A DNA stretch of 62,000 nucleotides from Cryptomeria japonica (GCF_030272615.1 NC_081412.1:141938247-142000246), one strand, 5' to 3'. Positions 1 through 11,930 are shown, counted from the stretch's first letter. The notes: generated from the sequence alone by a model not told the origin. Made by a program: numbers and translations.

Positions 1-758
1 AATCAAATACCTGGATTCCATTGCAAATCAAACACTCATACATTAGGCAACAATAATCCAATATCTCATTTGTTTTCAAATTCAATTTCACATAAACAAT
101 TAACATAATTTCCCAAAATTGAACCATTCATAAATACGCATCATTTTCTTTCATCAAAATAAAATCCTGCAAATTTCCAATACTGACATTCACCATCATA
201 ATGTAATTCTATTCTAGAAATCATATCTAAAGTTTCATAATCATCATGCATGAAATAAAACATCAACAATGTCAGTGTGATCCAAATCATGGGATCATAT
301 AAGTTCTAAGTCCATAATGCATAAAGTAAAGCAACCATAATAGTCTCAATATGCAAATAACTGAAAATGTCAAACTGAATCGGGGTAGGGCCTCACAGTT
401 TTTTATTTTTAGTTTGTTTTCGAAGAGTTTTCTGATGTTTAAGGTTTTTGGTATTTTCTCAATGTTTTTGTGCTTTTTTCAAGATCGTATTGAATATTTT
501 TGTTGTGATTTTGATGTTTGCTAATTTTTAATTTTTTCAGGACTTTTTTCGAATGTTTTGGTATTTTTAAGGTTTTTAAATGTTTTTGGTATGTTGATGT
601 TTTTGATTGTTTCTAGATTTTTTTTTTGAAACGTGACCTGCCATTAATTGATAAAGATAAGACTAACCTGGACAAAATCCAGCAGCTATACTGATCTATG
701 CCATTGTTTTGATTTGTGTGATCATTGATAGGAATGTCTAGTTTTGAGTGTACCCTTA
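1..758. other. AT-rich flank left of element A, no gene seen
   Basis: No coding frame of note. From about 400 to 640 the plus strand is T-rich with recurring words such as 'gtttttggta'. Similar T-rich sequence resumes right of element A at about 7640-7890, so this is probably the left part of the older sequence that A interrupted. No promoter, RNA gene or LTR end is recognised here. Confidence 0.5.
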
Positions 759-1731
759 TGTTGGAAATTGACACTCTATTGGTTGGTTTCATTATGTTGT
801 CATTGATGGTAACATGATTTTGGGTTTCAGCTTCATATGGTGTACTGACAGGAACTTCACAGACTCTACATCGGTACCAACATCGACAGGATAGAAGATT
901 TCTTTAGTCACTAATAATGTAGGCCAACATGGTATAGTAAAGGATATCAGTATTGGAGGCCGACGCATCTTGGATCCAACATCAACAACTTGGTTTAATT
1001 TTTATTCATTTATGTTATATGGCCGACATGTAATATGATATTTTTTATATCCTTGTAAGTCGACATAAGGCATAAATTTGTATAGGGTATATAGGGGAGA
1101 TTGATTAGGAGTGGAGTTGAGAACGAGAAGCTAGTAAGCATACTGGGTGGGCCTATAGTTCCAGGAAAAGATTACTTTTGATATGGATGGATAAGGTTAT
1201 GGATGTAATGTAATGCAAAATATATCAGAGAGACTATGTATGTGAGGAGTTCATTGTAAGGGTTATTCTGGTACTGAGGTTTAGGGTTTTAACTAGAATA
1301 GATAGAGCTTAAACTGGAACTATATTCTGGCATAGGAGATGCTATACTAAGTAGTTCACACTTCTTCAGATTGTTTTCTAGATTGTTATGTAGTCAGTGG
1401 GACTCCTTTTGTGATGAGAAGTGTGCTCTAGGCTGTAAGCCTTCCTGCAAGTGCATGCCCATCATATATTATAATATCTCTTCATATGGCAAGTGAATTG
1501 ATATTGTGGGTCACAAATCCCATTGTGGTTTTTCCTCATTGAGATTTTCCACGTATAAATCTATGTGTTATGGTTCTCATTTATGTGTTTGTCTTATTGG
1601 TTGCATTACTTCTTTCAATTCTATTTATATTGGTATATCAGTTGGTGTATGAATGTTTTGTTAAGGCTAAAATCTTCTATTTTGGTATAACACTAATTCA
1701 CCCCCCCTCTCAGTGTTATTGGTTTCCAACA
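759..1731 (+). repeat. 5' LTR of element A
   Basis: Starts TGTTGGAAATTG and ends with the inverted form CAATTTCCAACA-like TTTCCAACA. It is 973 bp against 914 bp for the 3' copy; most of the difference is a block at about 1109-1170 missing from the 3' LTR. A candidate TATA-like GTATATAGG lies near 1088. The box at 1519-1560 (CCCATTGTGGTTTTTCC...) is also found in the LTRs of B and H. Confidence 0.93.
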
Positions 1732-1732
1732 T

Positions 1733-1744
1733 TGGTATCAGAGC
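1733..1744 (+). promoter_or_regulatory. Primer-binding site of element A
   Basis: TGGTATCAGAGC begins one base after the 5' LTR end. This is the plant initiator-Met tRNA complement commonly used by copia elements to prime minus-strand DNA synthesis. Confidence 0.93.
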
Positions 1745-1804
1745 CTTGTGCCTCAGAGGAAGTTTAACATCTTGAGGAAGATCTTGAAACCAGAATCATT
1801 GAAT

Positions 1805-2900
1805 ATGGATTTGGAGAAGTACCTTGAGATGGCACTTGAAGATTATGATGCTGAAAGATTGAAGAACTTAAAGCTACAAGATGAGTTGAATTCTGCTAAA
1901 GAATTTATTCTTGTCCTACAATAGAAAGTATCATCTATTCAAGCTAGGAGGAAGGAACTTTTGCAAAATCAGGATGATGAAGAGAAAAATGAAATTGAGT
2001 CAGGAGAACATGGTTAAAAAGAATGAAATGCAAACCATGACTATGAGGTTGTCCAAGGATATTGAGGATAAAAATAAGAAGGAAGAAAATCTTGTTGTAT
2101 CCCTGAAGAACAAATTTGAAGAATGTGGTAAGTTGACTCATGAAAATGAGATATTAAGGTCTAATCTGGTACAATCCTAGAGCAATGAGAAAGATCTTGA
2201 GAGACAAATGATAGTACTAAGAGATGACTTAACTGTTGCAAGTGAGTACAAAGAAAAATTCAAGATCAGCTCAGCACAACTTGATGAGTTACTGAAGAGA
2301 CAGAGGAAGATTGGAGATTCCAATGGACTTGGATTTGAGCAAGGACAAAGTTTTGATATTGCTAATGAAAATCAAAACCATAAGGCACTGGTAAGGCAAT
2401 TCAATGCTTATAAATTCATTGGTAGATGTTTTGTTTGCAATAAATTTGGTCACATGGATAGGCAATGTAGAAACAGAGAAAATCAAAACCCTGATTCTTC
2501 TCCCGGTAAATGTTCCAAATGCAACAATATTGGTCATAAGATAAGAGATTGTAGAATGAATATAAAATGCTACGCTTGTGGAAAATTTGGACATATGGCT
2601 AATCAGTGTAGGTCAAGAAATTTCACCAGTTTTAGCAAGGCAATTCAAAAGAACAATGTTACATGTTATGCATGCAATGAAGTTGAACATATTGCTAAGT
2701 TCTACAGAAGAAGAAATCCACCGGTTGGCAATGGAGGATCAAATGATAAAGACAAAGAAAAGGTTAGTGAAATTTGGCAAGATCATACTTAGAGATGGGT
2801 TAGGAAGATTGAAGAGAAATCATCAGATGGGAATGTCCTAGTTACCTATCCAATAGAAAAGGCTTCTTTTGCACCGGTAGTGAGCTCATCTAGTAACTAA
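1805..2900 (+). pseudogene. Element A gag-like protein, coiled coil plus CCHC zinc knuckles, broken
   Basis: The likely start is ATG 1805, about 60 nt after the primer site. The first frame reads to a TAG at 1922; a frameshift before about 2010 is needed to continue in the frame that runs to TAA 2898-2900, with further stops at 2178 and 2790. The N-terminal part is Lys/Glu-rich and looks like a coiled coil. Three intact CX2CX4HX4C knuckles lie at 2427-2468, 2511-2552 and 2568-2609; a fourth at 2664-2705 has its last Cys changed to Tyr. The UBN2-type capsid region expected at the N-terminus of a copia gag is absent. Zinc knuckles bind retroelement RNA during packaging. Four knuckles is more than the one usual in copia gag. 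The coiled coil is inferred from composition only. Confidence 0.8.
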
Positions 2901-3273
2901 GGCAGATGCCTTAGGGGTAGGCAAATTTCATGGAAGATGATGCATATGCCCCTGGAAAAGATTCTGGAAGATGTTCCACATATTGGAGTGGATTATCTAG
3001 CATTGATATATTCAAAGTGAGATCTAATATCATTCATTGGCAGTCATTTATGTCAACAAAAAATTAGGGTTTTCTCGATGGATAAAAGGTTGATTACACT
3101 TCATTATTATTCACCTAGCATTCAGAATGATCTCAGAGTGATTTAGAGCAACTTAGTGCAATCAGAAGCTATTCAGAGGTGATCAGATTCCTTCTTGAGC
3201 AATCACACCAGCATCTGAAAGTATTTGTTAGAGGTTTTCACCGATAATGTTCTAAAGGTATTTTTCTTGAATC

Positions 3274-6200
3274 ATGGAATTGGGATCATCTTCTGCTCCT
3301 ATTTTTCATTGCAAATCCAATTGTAGTAGAATTTAAGGACTACCCCAAGCCAATTTTCAAACGGTATCTGCATGTGGCTACCAAGGAAGATTTGGTTGGA
3401 GCATTTTCTTGTGTCCCAGGGGGAGTGGTATATGTGGAAGATGTTAGGGCCTATATTCATTGTCATATAAAGGACTTAGGCACTTTGGAGATCAAAGGGA
3501 TGTATATGAATGAACTCATGGGAGAGTCTGGTAAAATCAAACTAGCATATAAACACATCAAAGATCTAGGGCTCACTAATATTCTGAATATTACAGAGTT
3601 CGAGGATGAGATTATCAGATATGTACTGAGAAAAGTACATGGGGAATTCATATGGCTGGACCAACCCTACAAAATCACTAAGGAAGCCATTCGGGCAATT
3701 ACTAGTTTGTCATCGGTAGAGCAACATCCAGATAAGAAAGTATCTAATGACTTTGTAAAGAAAATCATTGACGCCACATCAGATAAGAGATCGATGAAGG
3801 TGAGCACCATCACTGACACCGATATCAAATTTGGAAGCATGGTTATAGGCTACAAGGTAACTTAGTCTAACCGACTGAATTCAGTTTCAAGTTCATGTAT
3901 TTTGGCCGCTTATAGGATGATGAGAGAAAATATCAAGTTTGATCTTTGTAACTGGATGCTTCAGGAGTTATTCATCAATTTAGGGAAGATTAAAGGTGAG
4001 AAGAAGGGCACCTTCTAGTATGGAAATCTATTAGTATACTTAATGTTATACATTTTGAATGATACCCCTAGTTCTAGAAGGAAGCAATGGGATTTTGGCA
4101 TCCCGATAGGAAGACAACTTAAGCCATCAATTGATGCATTGTGAAGTCTTAGAGATGATAAGGTATGGGGTTACTTCAAGGCTTTTCAAAAATCTATGGG
4201 GTATAGAATAAGGATACCTGAGAAAATAGTAGAGAAATACTCTACCGAAATTTGTTTCATGGTTAAAAAGGATGTGACTCTCATGGAGGCAGTCAAGCCC
4301 CAGAAGATTTGGATAGAGGAAATGGGATATGAGGTGGATGCATATGCAAAAACTCTAATAGATGTAGAAAGAGATGAAGCAGAAAAAACCTTGTGGAACA
4401 ACACAACACAAGACTTTTGAGAGTTTTAAATTGAGTTCAACCAAAAGAAGAGGGAAAAAACAAGAAGGTAAGGAAAGAAAGTTTGTACAAGAAGTTTCTA
4501 AGGACATTAAGGCACTCATTGATGTTGTCCCAGAGAAAGGGAAAAAGAGGAGGGATCTAGTAGTTCACATTGAACCTATGACTGCAGATTCTGAGATTGA
4601 TGATGAGACACCATTAGTATTCAAAAGGGTTGTGAGGAAGAAACCGAAAGAACCTAAAGTGGAAGAAAAGAAACAACCGTTTAGGAAGGACACCATAAAA
4701 TTACCAGTATAGAAGTAGGCACCCAAGGCTACACCATCAGCTGCATCTAGTACTACAAGAAGGAGGAAGAAAAGTGACACTGATCTGGCACTAGAGACTA
4801 GTAATGTAACAATTAGTCCACCTAAGAATTGTGCTGAAATTGTAGATGAAATAACTAAGGATGGGATGCTGAATAATGTCAAGTCTTATTATGATACATT
4901 TGAATATGATGAACAGAGAGAGGTAGAGGAAGCAATTCTTCTATATTTAAACATCTATAAGAAAGCATTAATTGAAATAGAAAATTAAATACCGACAGAG
5001 CTATACAACATGTTAGATGCTAGAAGGTTATCTGCAATGAAAGAAGATAAACACATTAAGATGAAATAACTTTTAGCTATATGTGTTTCTATAACTCTAG
5101 ATGAGATGGAGAAGACAATTGAGGCTGCAGATAGGAAGGCATTCAACAACAAACATAGAATAACTAGCCTGATGTTAGGAAGGATGAATGAGATAATAAA
5201 GGAAACATAGAAGGTTTGGATTAAAATTTTGGGAGAGCATAGAGGATTCTTTACTTCACCAGAGACAAAGACTAATATTGTAGATACACCAGTTGAAGGG
5301 AAAGGTAAAGGAATTATGGGTACTCCACCCTCATTTTTGAAGAATATCAAGATAGTGGACATTGAACCACCATTTAACACAAATGCACAGACAAATACAG
5401 AGACACCGGTTAATATAGAGAACATTGTACATGATACTAACTTTGAGGACACTTGTCCTCCATGAATAATGTATAGGTTGAGGATATTGTTCTTATGGAG
5501 GAACCGACAGTTGCACAGACTACACCAAATTGCAAAGCCACCTGTGCAAGTGAGGAGGTAAAAAAAGTCAAATCACCAAAGAAAATAGGGGAATCTAATA
5601 AAGAACCAGTTGCTAGCACATCATTATTGACAATTGACACTTCTCTAGTGGAAAATAAAAACATCACAAAGATGAGTCCCACAAAACTGGCTGCTTAGAA
5701 ATTGATGAAGCAGGGAACCACAAACAAAGGGATTATAGATCAATCCATAACTATTTTGCATAGATTGGTCCCAGAATGTAAGATTGAGAATGAAGTGAGC
5801 CCTTCCGGAAAGCTTAAGATAATAATAGAGAAGATCTCTAAACATTTTCAATCATTACAACAGATCTCTAACTGGCTAGCACTTGAAAAATTCACTTTGG
5901 CTAAGAGAACAACTTTTGATCAAATCATTGATAGAGAGAAGAAAAAGATTGAGGAGAAGTTAGTTTTGATAAAAAATTATTTGAAACAAGGTACTAACAT
6001 ATTCAGGGTATGTTGCAATACAAAGATTCTTACAACAAAAGTTGATGAAAAGATCAAAGAGGTACAGGACAAAATTGCTAATATTGCTAACTCTTTTGAT
6101 AGACTAATTTCATTGACAACATCTATTGATGGACAAATTTTGACTTTGGAGAATCAAAATTTTGCTCTTGAAAAGGAAAGAGATAAGATCATTCAGAGAG

Positions 6201-6439
6201 CCAAAAATCTCAGAGGTTTGGTGAGTCCAAGATTGGATTCACTTGGTATTCATAAGAGGGAATGCATGGATATGCTTGGTAAGCCCACACTGACATAAGT
6301 TAATGAGAATGAATCACTTGCATATTTACTGACTGAAATTGTATCTATCTCTGGCACATTCAAAACCAACTGGGATACTTATGTGGAGTTATTGGAGAAG
6401 TCTTACCCAAAAATATTAAAATTGGTCAAGCTCCGATAA
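3274..6439 (+). pseudogene. Element A second ORF, about 1,050 codons, unknown family, broken
   Basis: From ATG 3274 a long coding region can be followed to TAA 6437-6439 through three frame changes (near 3310, 4400 and 5470) and several nonsense codons (for example 3863, 4017, 4141, 5458, 5696, 6296). The first about 350 codons form a compact, globular-looking region, including a stretch at 3640-3690 with GEFIWLDQPYKITKEAI. The middle (4430-5450) is Lys/Glu- and Pro/Thr-rich and probably disordered. The last about 300 codons (5700-6300) are Lys/Glu/Leu/Ile-rich and look like coiled coils. I see no DD35E, YVDD or DSG motif. The first region vaguely resembles plant transposon-associated or plant-mobile-domain proteins, but this is an impression that needs a profile search. 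No function is assigned. Confidence 0.65.
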
Positions 6440-6510
6440 GACATTTTTGGAGGTATTCAGTGTACAATTATCATTCTTTCACATTCTTTTTGCAATTTTT
6501 TGGGCATTGA

Positions 6511-6524
6511 TGTCAAAGGGCGAG
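6511..6524 (+). other. Second purine-tract-like motif upstream of A's 3' LTR
   Basis: GCATTGATGTCAAAGGGCGA resembles the true tract at 6684-6700 (ATCAATGCCAAAGGGGGAGA) and lies about 175 nt before it. B and H carry an equivalent pair. Known LTR elements sometimes have an extra priming tract; a function here is inference. Confidence 0.5.
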
Positions 6525-6683
6525 TAGCATACATGTGAAAAAGAATGAAGGGTTTCATACATTAGGGGGAGTTACAGAGTTTTTGGAGTATTAGAGCATT
6601 TTGCATATTCAGGTTAGGGGGAGCAGGGTTGGATGAAACCGACAGTAGAAACCATGACCATTTTTCACATGAGTGTTGCCATC

Positions 6684-6701
6684 AATGCCAAAGGGGGAGA
6701 T
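6684..6701 (+). promoter_or_regulatory. Polypurine tract of element A
   Basis: AATGCCAAAGGGGGAGAT ends directly at the 3' LTR start, the position where plus-strand synthesis is primed. Confidence 0.9.
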
Positions 6702-7615
6702 TGTTGGAAATTGACACTCTATTGGTTGGTTTCATTATGTTATCATTGATGGAAACATGATTTTGAGTTATCTCTTTATATGGTGTACCGGCAGGCACTT
6801 CATAGACTCTACACCGACATCGACACTGGCAGGATAGAACATTTCTTTAGTCACCAACAATGCAGGCCGACATGGTATGGTAAAGGATATCGGTATTGGA
6901 GGCCAACACATCTTAGATCCGGCATCGGCAACTTGATTTAATGCTTATTCATTTATGTTATATGGACGACATGTAATATGATATTTTATATATCCTTGTA
7001 AGCCGACATAAGGCATAAATTTGTATATGGTATATAGGGGAGATTGATTAGATCACTTTTGATATGGATGGATAAGGTTATGGATGTAATGTAATGCGAA
7101 ATATATCAGAGAGACTATGTATGTGAGGAGTTCATTGTAAGGGTTATTCCAGTACTGAGGTTTAGGGTTTTAACCAAAACATATAGAGCTTAAACCAGAA
7201 TTGTATTCTGGCATAGGAGATGCTATACTTAGTAGTTCAGACTTCTCCAAATTGTTGTCTAGATTGTTATGTAGTCAGTGGGACTCCTTTTGTGATGAGT
7301 AGTGTGCTCTAGGTTGTAAGCCTCTTGTAAGTGCAGGCCCATCATATATTGTAATATCTCTTCATATGGCCAGTGAATTGATATTGTGGGTCACAAATCC
7401 CACCATGGTTTTTCCTCATTGAGGTTTTCCATGTATAAATCTGTGTGTTATGGTTCTCATTTATGTGTTTGGCTTATTGATTGCATTACTTCTTTCAATT
7501 TTGTTTATACTGGTATACCAGTTGGTGTATGAATGTTTTGTTAATGCTAAAATCTTCTATTCCGTTATAACACTGATTCACCACCCCCCCCTCTTAGTGT
7601 TATTGGTTTCCAACA
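6702..7615 (+). repeat. 3' LTR of element A
   Basis: A 914-bp copy of the 5' LTR with scattered, mostly transition differences. It lacks about 60 bp present in the 5' LTR after GGGGAGATTGATTAG; in the 5' copy this block is bounded by GATTA words, which suggests a short-homology deletion. The shared box is at 7399-7440. Confidence 0.93.
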
Positions 7616-9050
7616 CCTTCCTTGTATAAGACATGTTGATGTTTGATAAAGTTTGATCGATAGATTGATTAACAAGACATGTGATCAGTTTGATTGTAGA
7701 CTTTGAGATTTTTTCTATTATTGATTTGATTTGATGGATGGTCTATGGTTTTTTGCTTTGATTTTTTTAGTTTTTGATTTTGTGATTTTGATTGCTTTTT
7801 TAAGGACATTTTTAGATTTTTTGGATTTTGGATGTTATGATTTTTGGGATTTTTTAGGTCTTTTATGACTTTTAGATTTTTTTCAGTTATGCCCCAAAGT
7901 ATGCAAACCTATATGATATGAGTATCTAGGCAATGCACATGGAGACAATGAATCTCCAATATGAGTTATGCTAATGCAAGATGCATGATGAAAATGAAGT
8001 TCTTATTCAAACAAAGATGATTGTGTGTGTTCTTCATTCTGAAATGCACTAATTGAATCAAAGGTAGGAAAAGTTTCAGAGATAGGAGTTCAATGCATTC
8101 TTAGAAAACCTTAGACCATCCAACCTAACACACTATGTAACCAAGATTTATGAATGGAGGTGCGGAGAACTTTTCCATCAATTCTTGAAACTTTGATCTT
8201 CTTTTGCCCATGTGTGTAAAATTGAATCTATTTTGACTCTAATAACTATCAAAGACCCTTGGAATCCTATGTGACTAGCTATGTAGGTTATTCTGACTTC
8301 AAAAGCAACCTGGATAGAGCCTCGTTGCCAACAAGCTTTTAGGTCTTTGATGAGGTTATGCATAGTAATCTCTCAAATATTGCTCCATCGCTAGCAGGTG
8401 TCCATAGCCCTAATGGAGTTATTCGCATGTTCCCATAGTCAAGCTTTTATTGTCGCACTTGTATGCATGATATTTCAGTTATATATCTTTGCTCCCTTTT
8501 TCATGATATTTTGATATTGATTTTGGCATATCACTTTTTCTTTTAATTTTATTGCCTTGACTTGTAAGTAATGAAACCTTCTTGGGTATGATGATTACAG
8601 AGGCACTGAAGTAGAACTTTGGATTTTTCAATAGCCACATGATCAACTAGGTATTTGTAATGACTTAGAGATATTAATGTGTGAGATATACAAATTGATA
8701 GATTTTGGGTAACAAGGCTCAACAGTGAAAAATCCACTCAACCATGGATAAAGCTCAATCACAAGATGACATTGAAGATGAATGACTAAAGGCCTCCTAA
8801 AGACTTCATGAACAAGTATCTAAGAAATGAGACAACCTTCGTTCCTTTTAGTGTAGACAGGTGAATGACTCAGACAATCATCATACAACTATATGAGAAA
8901 GCAATAATGATATGCAACTATATGTTGTGCAATGGTGATATGCAAGCAACTATGATGTACTCTGAAATGAAGATATATAATGCAGTAAAGAAATATGCAA
9001 ATGCAGTACTAAAAGTTGAAATAAATCTACCCTTAGATGTAATATCTTTT

Positions 9051-10790
9051 TTAGGTGCATGTTGTTATTGAGTTGGTATGAAGTTTGTGTAGATAATTCA
9101 TTGGCCTTTGTTTGAAGAGTTGGATGAATTTCTCTTTTTCAATAGGATATTCAACTAGGAGTCTTTCATGTACAATATCTACTATAGCCTCCTTATTTTC
9201 AAACCAATCTAGATGAGGTAGACCTTCTTGCCCCCAGTCTTTCAAGTGTGGGTGTATGAGGCAAATAGATTTTGGTTTCAAAGTTGTGACATGAGCGGGT
9301 TCTATGCATGTTTTTATTGATGCACTTGAAGAGTATGATGAAGCCAACCAAGTGTTGATCGCATTAGCTCATGTTATGCTTGTTTTTGTCACCACATTGA
9401 CGTGTGATAATGGTGTACATACAATTGTTGACTAGTTGTCTTATTTAGTATAATCTGGATTGGTGATTCCATTGGTAAGGGGTTCATGAACAACTTGTAT
9501 AGAGACATTGAGATCATGAGGAAGACTAATAGAAATGGTAGATTAATTTGAGAGGGAATCTCATGAGAGAAATGGAGGATTATGACATGGAAATGAAAGG
9601 AAAGAGGGATATTGATAAGGATTTGGATAAATAATGGGATCTTGTTTAGGACAGGAAAGTGAAGGGATACTTTGATCTTGACTTGAAAAGAGATTATTAG
9701 GAAGGATGGAAGGGATGTCCTGATCTTGCTTAGCAGGTGGATGTTGGATGGAAATTGAAAGAACATCTTTCTCTTGAGAAACAAGGGTGTTATTATGAGT
9801 GGAATATAAAAGAATGAGGGGATCTTCATAAGATTCTTGATAGGTGGAGTCTTCATCAAAAATTGGGTAGGATGAAAGGGTTTTCTCTTGATCTTGATTT
9901 ATTTCATGACTGATTTCTTCTAATTTTGGATTGTCCTCCTGACATAGAGGAGTTTTCATGGGAGATTTTTGGAAGGTTCCAACACTTTGGCATGATGAGG
10001 AAGGATTTTTAATGAGATCCTCTAAATCATGACTTGAATTAGATTGGATTTATATGATGGATAGCCCTTGGGAGATTGTGTTATTGGATAGAGATGGCAT
10101 GGATTGGTCTTGTGTGCCTTCAAGGGATGGTGAAATGATGGATAAATATGGTTGATTTGGACTTTGGTTGAAAGAGATTTGATTTTGGTTGAAAGGAGTA
10201 TGATTTTGGGTGAAAGAGGTTTGATTTTGGTTGCATGAATTTGGATTTGGACTTTGGTTGAAAGGGGTTTGAATGTTAGGCTGGTGTGAATTTTTATGTG
10301 GACTTTGGTTGAATGGGGTTTGATTTTGGTTGAAAAAGGTTTGATTTTGGTTGAAAGGGGTTTGATTTGGGTTGAAAGAGGTTTGATTTTAGTTGAAAAA
10401 GGTTTGGTTTTCGTTGAAAGGGGTTTGATTTTGGTTGAAAGAGGTACTTTGAATGTTGGGTTGATATGATTGGTATGATAGATATGTTGGGTTGAAAGAA
10501 GGTTGACACGACTCTAATGTTGGTTGAAATGAGGTAGGAATGATTTTGTTGAAGAATGAAGGTTGGAATGTTTGAATGGTCTCACAAGAAGAAGAAGAAG
10601 GTTGGCCTGATAATGATTCCTTCATGGTTATCACCTCCCTCATTATATTTTCTAACCAGCCCCTACAGTTTCTAGGACTAGTCATGTCTCTCATTTGTTT
10701 GTTGCAAAATATTGATTTGTTGGGCTAAGGTTTCTATGGATGGTGTTGGAATAGGAATGGAATGGATGAATTCTTCACCTTCCCTATGAA
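9051..10790 (-). pseudogene. Element C unknown ORF with Asn/Gln heptad repeats, broken
   Basis: Read on the minus strand, the frame of ATG 10694 continues to 9051 with only scattered stops, about 550 codons. An upstream piece (IETLAQQINILQQTNERHD) is joined by a frameshift. Order of parts: a short coiled-coil-like N-terminus; an Asn/Gln/Phe repeat with 7-residue unit of the FNQNQTP type at about 10150-10470; an acidic, Ser/Pro-rich stretch (9960-9560); and a C-terminal part containing HPHLKDWGQEGLPHLDWFEN (about 9200-9260). Its place after a leader suggests a gag-like or accessory protein, but I recognise no family and see no zinc knuckle. Confidence 0.45.
10150..10470 (-). repeat. 21-bp coding tandem repeat (Asn/Gln heptads)
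   Basis: On the plus strand the unit is close to TTGATTTTGGTTGAAAGGGG, about 20-21 nt, repeated roughly a dozen times with substitutions and short interruptions. Read on the minus strand it gives heptads such as FNQNQTP. The period divisible by three fits expansion inside a reading frame. Confidence 0.75.
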
Positions 10791-11149
10791 ATGCATAATG
10801 TCAATCCATGATGTTTGCTTGATTGGTTTGGACCTAGGATCACAACATGTAAGATGTTTCCTCCATTTCTAGAATGTTGCAAAAGTTTGATGTTGATGTC
10901 AAAACTTGACCTTGTTGAGGGTGTTTGATCTTGTTGATGTTATTGACTAAACCTAGTTGAGATTCCACTTTGTTTTTGGTATTTTTTAAAATGTTTGAAT
11001 TTGGTGAAATGTAGCAAAGGACACAATAGACACATCAAAAAGAATAATAACATAGAAATAATACTTGTTTAAAGAACTTTTTCAAATTCTCATGAATGTT
11101 GGAGTCTTTTTCAAAACCCTATTTTGTTTTCGCTGTAATTGGTCAATCA

Positions 11150-11930
11150 ATAACACATCAAGCAAACTCTCCTAATGGTCAAAAGGTCTGAAGTATTACC
11201 ACAACCCACATCTTGATACTCCTTCAGCTCAAACAACCATGTCACACCCTAGGGTGCACCCGTGTTTTTGCCTTTTTTCAGAAATTAGACCAAAGAAGAT
11301 TGCTCCTCAATTGGCCCATTATCCTGGGAGATATATGGTGAGTGTCTTGGAGGTGAATTCTTCCCTACCATTGAACTGTGATAATCCAAGTTTTTGGTTA
11401 TTGACTCAATTGGGCTTCTAATTTCTAAGGTGTTTAGAAAGGGTTCCATTCGAGTGGTCACAATCAGTAGCATTTTACACTCTATTGAGGGAGGTTTCCC
11501 AGTCTGTAGAGGTTACACTCTACAGATTTTAATGTATCGTATAGGCATTGAGGGAGCTATAGCATCATTGTGACAACATGTAACACTCATCACATATGAT
11601 TTTCATCACATACGCATTTATTTAGAGTGGCTTGGATTACTTGGCTTTAGTCGTTGTCACTTAGGTTGTTCCCTCTCACTTGGCCTTATGGGCTACTTGG
11701 AAGGTAGACCTTCTAAAGGTGTTATCTTAATGTAGAAAATGAAATAAAGCATGAAAAAGGTGGGTTTGGATTTTTGATCACCCAAAAAAGGGGAGAGCAT
11801 ATACCTATCACCTTGAAGACATGAAGAACAATGATTCATTTTAAACCTTCATTGCAATGTTTTCTAAAGTATTGGAGATGTTGCTCCAAAAAGGCATGGG
11901 GTTCATTTTAGCCATCATATCAATGATGCA
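11150..11930 (-). repeat. Leader segment of C, inverted match to 23880-24650
   Basis: The reverse complement of this segment aligns with 23880-24650 over most of its length. Shared landmarks include GTGATAGGTATATG, GGAGCAACATCTCC, TTGGCTTTAG/CTAAAGCCAA and CAAACAACC..GTCACACCCTA. It marks related gypsy leaders lying in opposite orientations about 12 kb apart. Short frames inside it are not credible genes. Confidence 0.75.

Larger units (their letters stand above)
759..7615 (+). mobile_element. Element A: non-autonomous copia-like LTR retrotransposon
   Basis: Two direct LTRs (759-1731 and 6702-7615) begin TGTTGGAAATTG and end TTTCCAACA. An initiator-Met-type primer site follows the first and a purine tract precedes the second. 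The flanks CCTTA (754-758) and CCTTC (7616-7620) look like a 5-bp target duplication with one later mutation. The interior codes for a gag-like zinc-knuckle protein and a second large ORF of unknown family. I find no protease, integrase, reverse transcriptase or RNase H, so A would have needed enzymes from another element. The LTR box and purine-tract signals it shares with B and H point to copia-type helpers. Structure is certain; the helper assignment is inference. Confidence 0.93.

Noticed and set aside
1570-1767. Hydrophobic 65-codon frame as a membrane peptide
   Set aside because: It lies inside A's 5' LTR and crosses the primer site; hydrophobicity comes from T-rich LTR sequence.
11239-11473. 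Short frames on both strands with protein-like look
   Set aside because: They lie in the leader segment conserved between C and D as DNA, in both orientations, without frame conservation.
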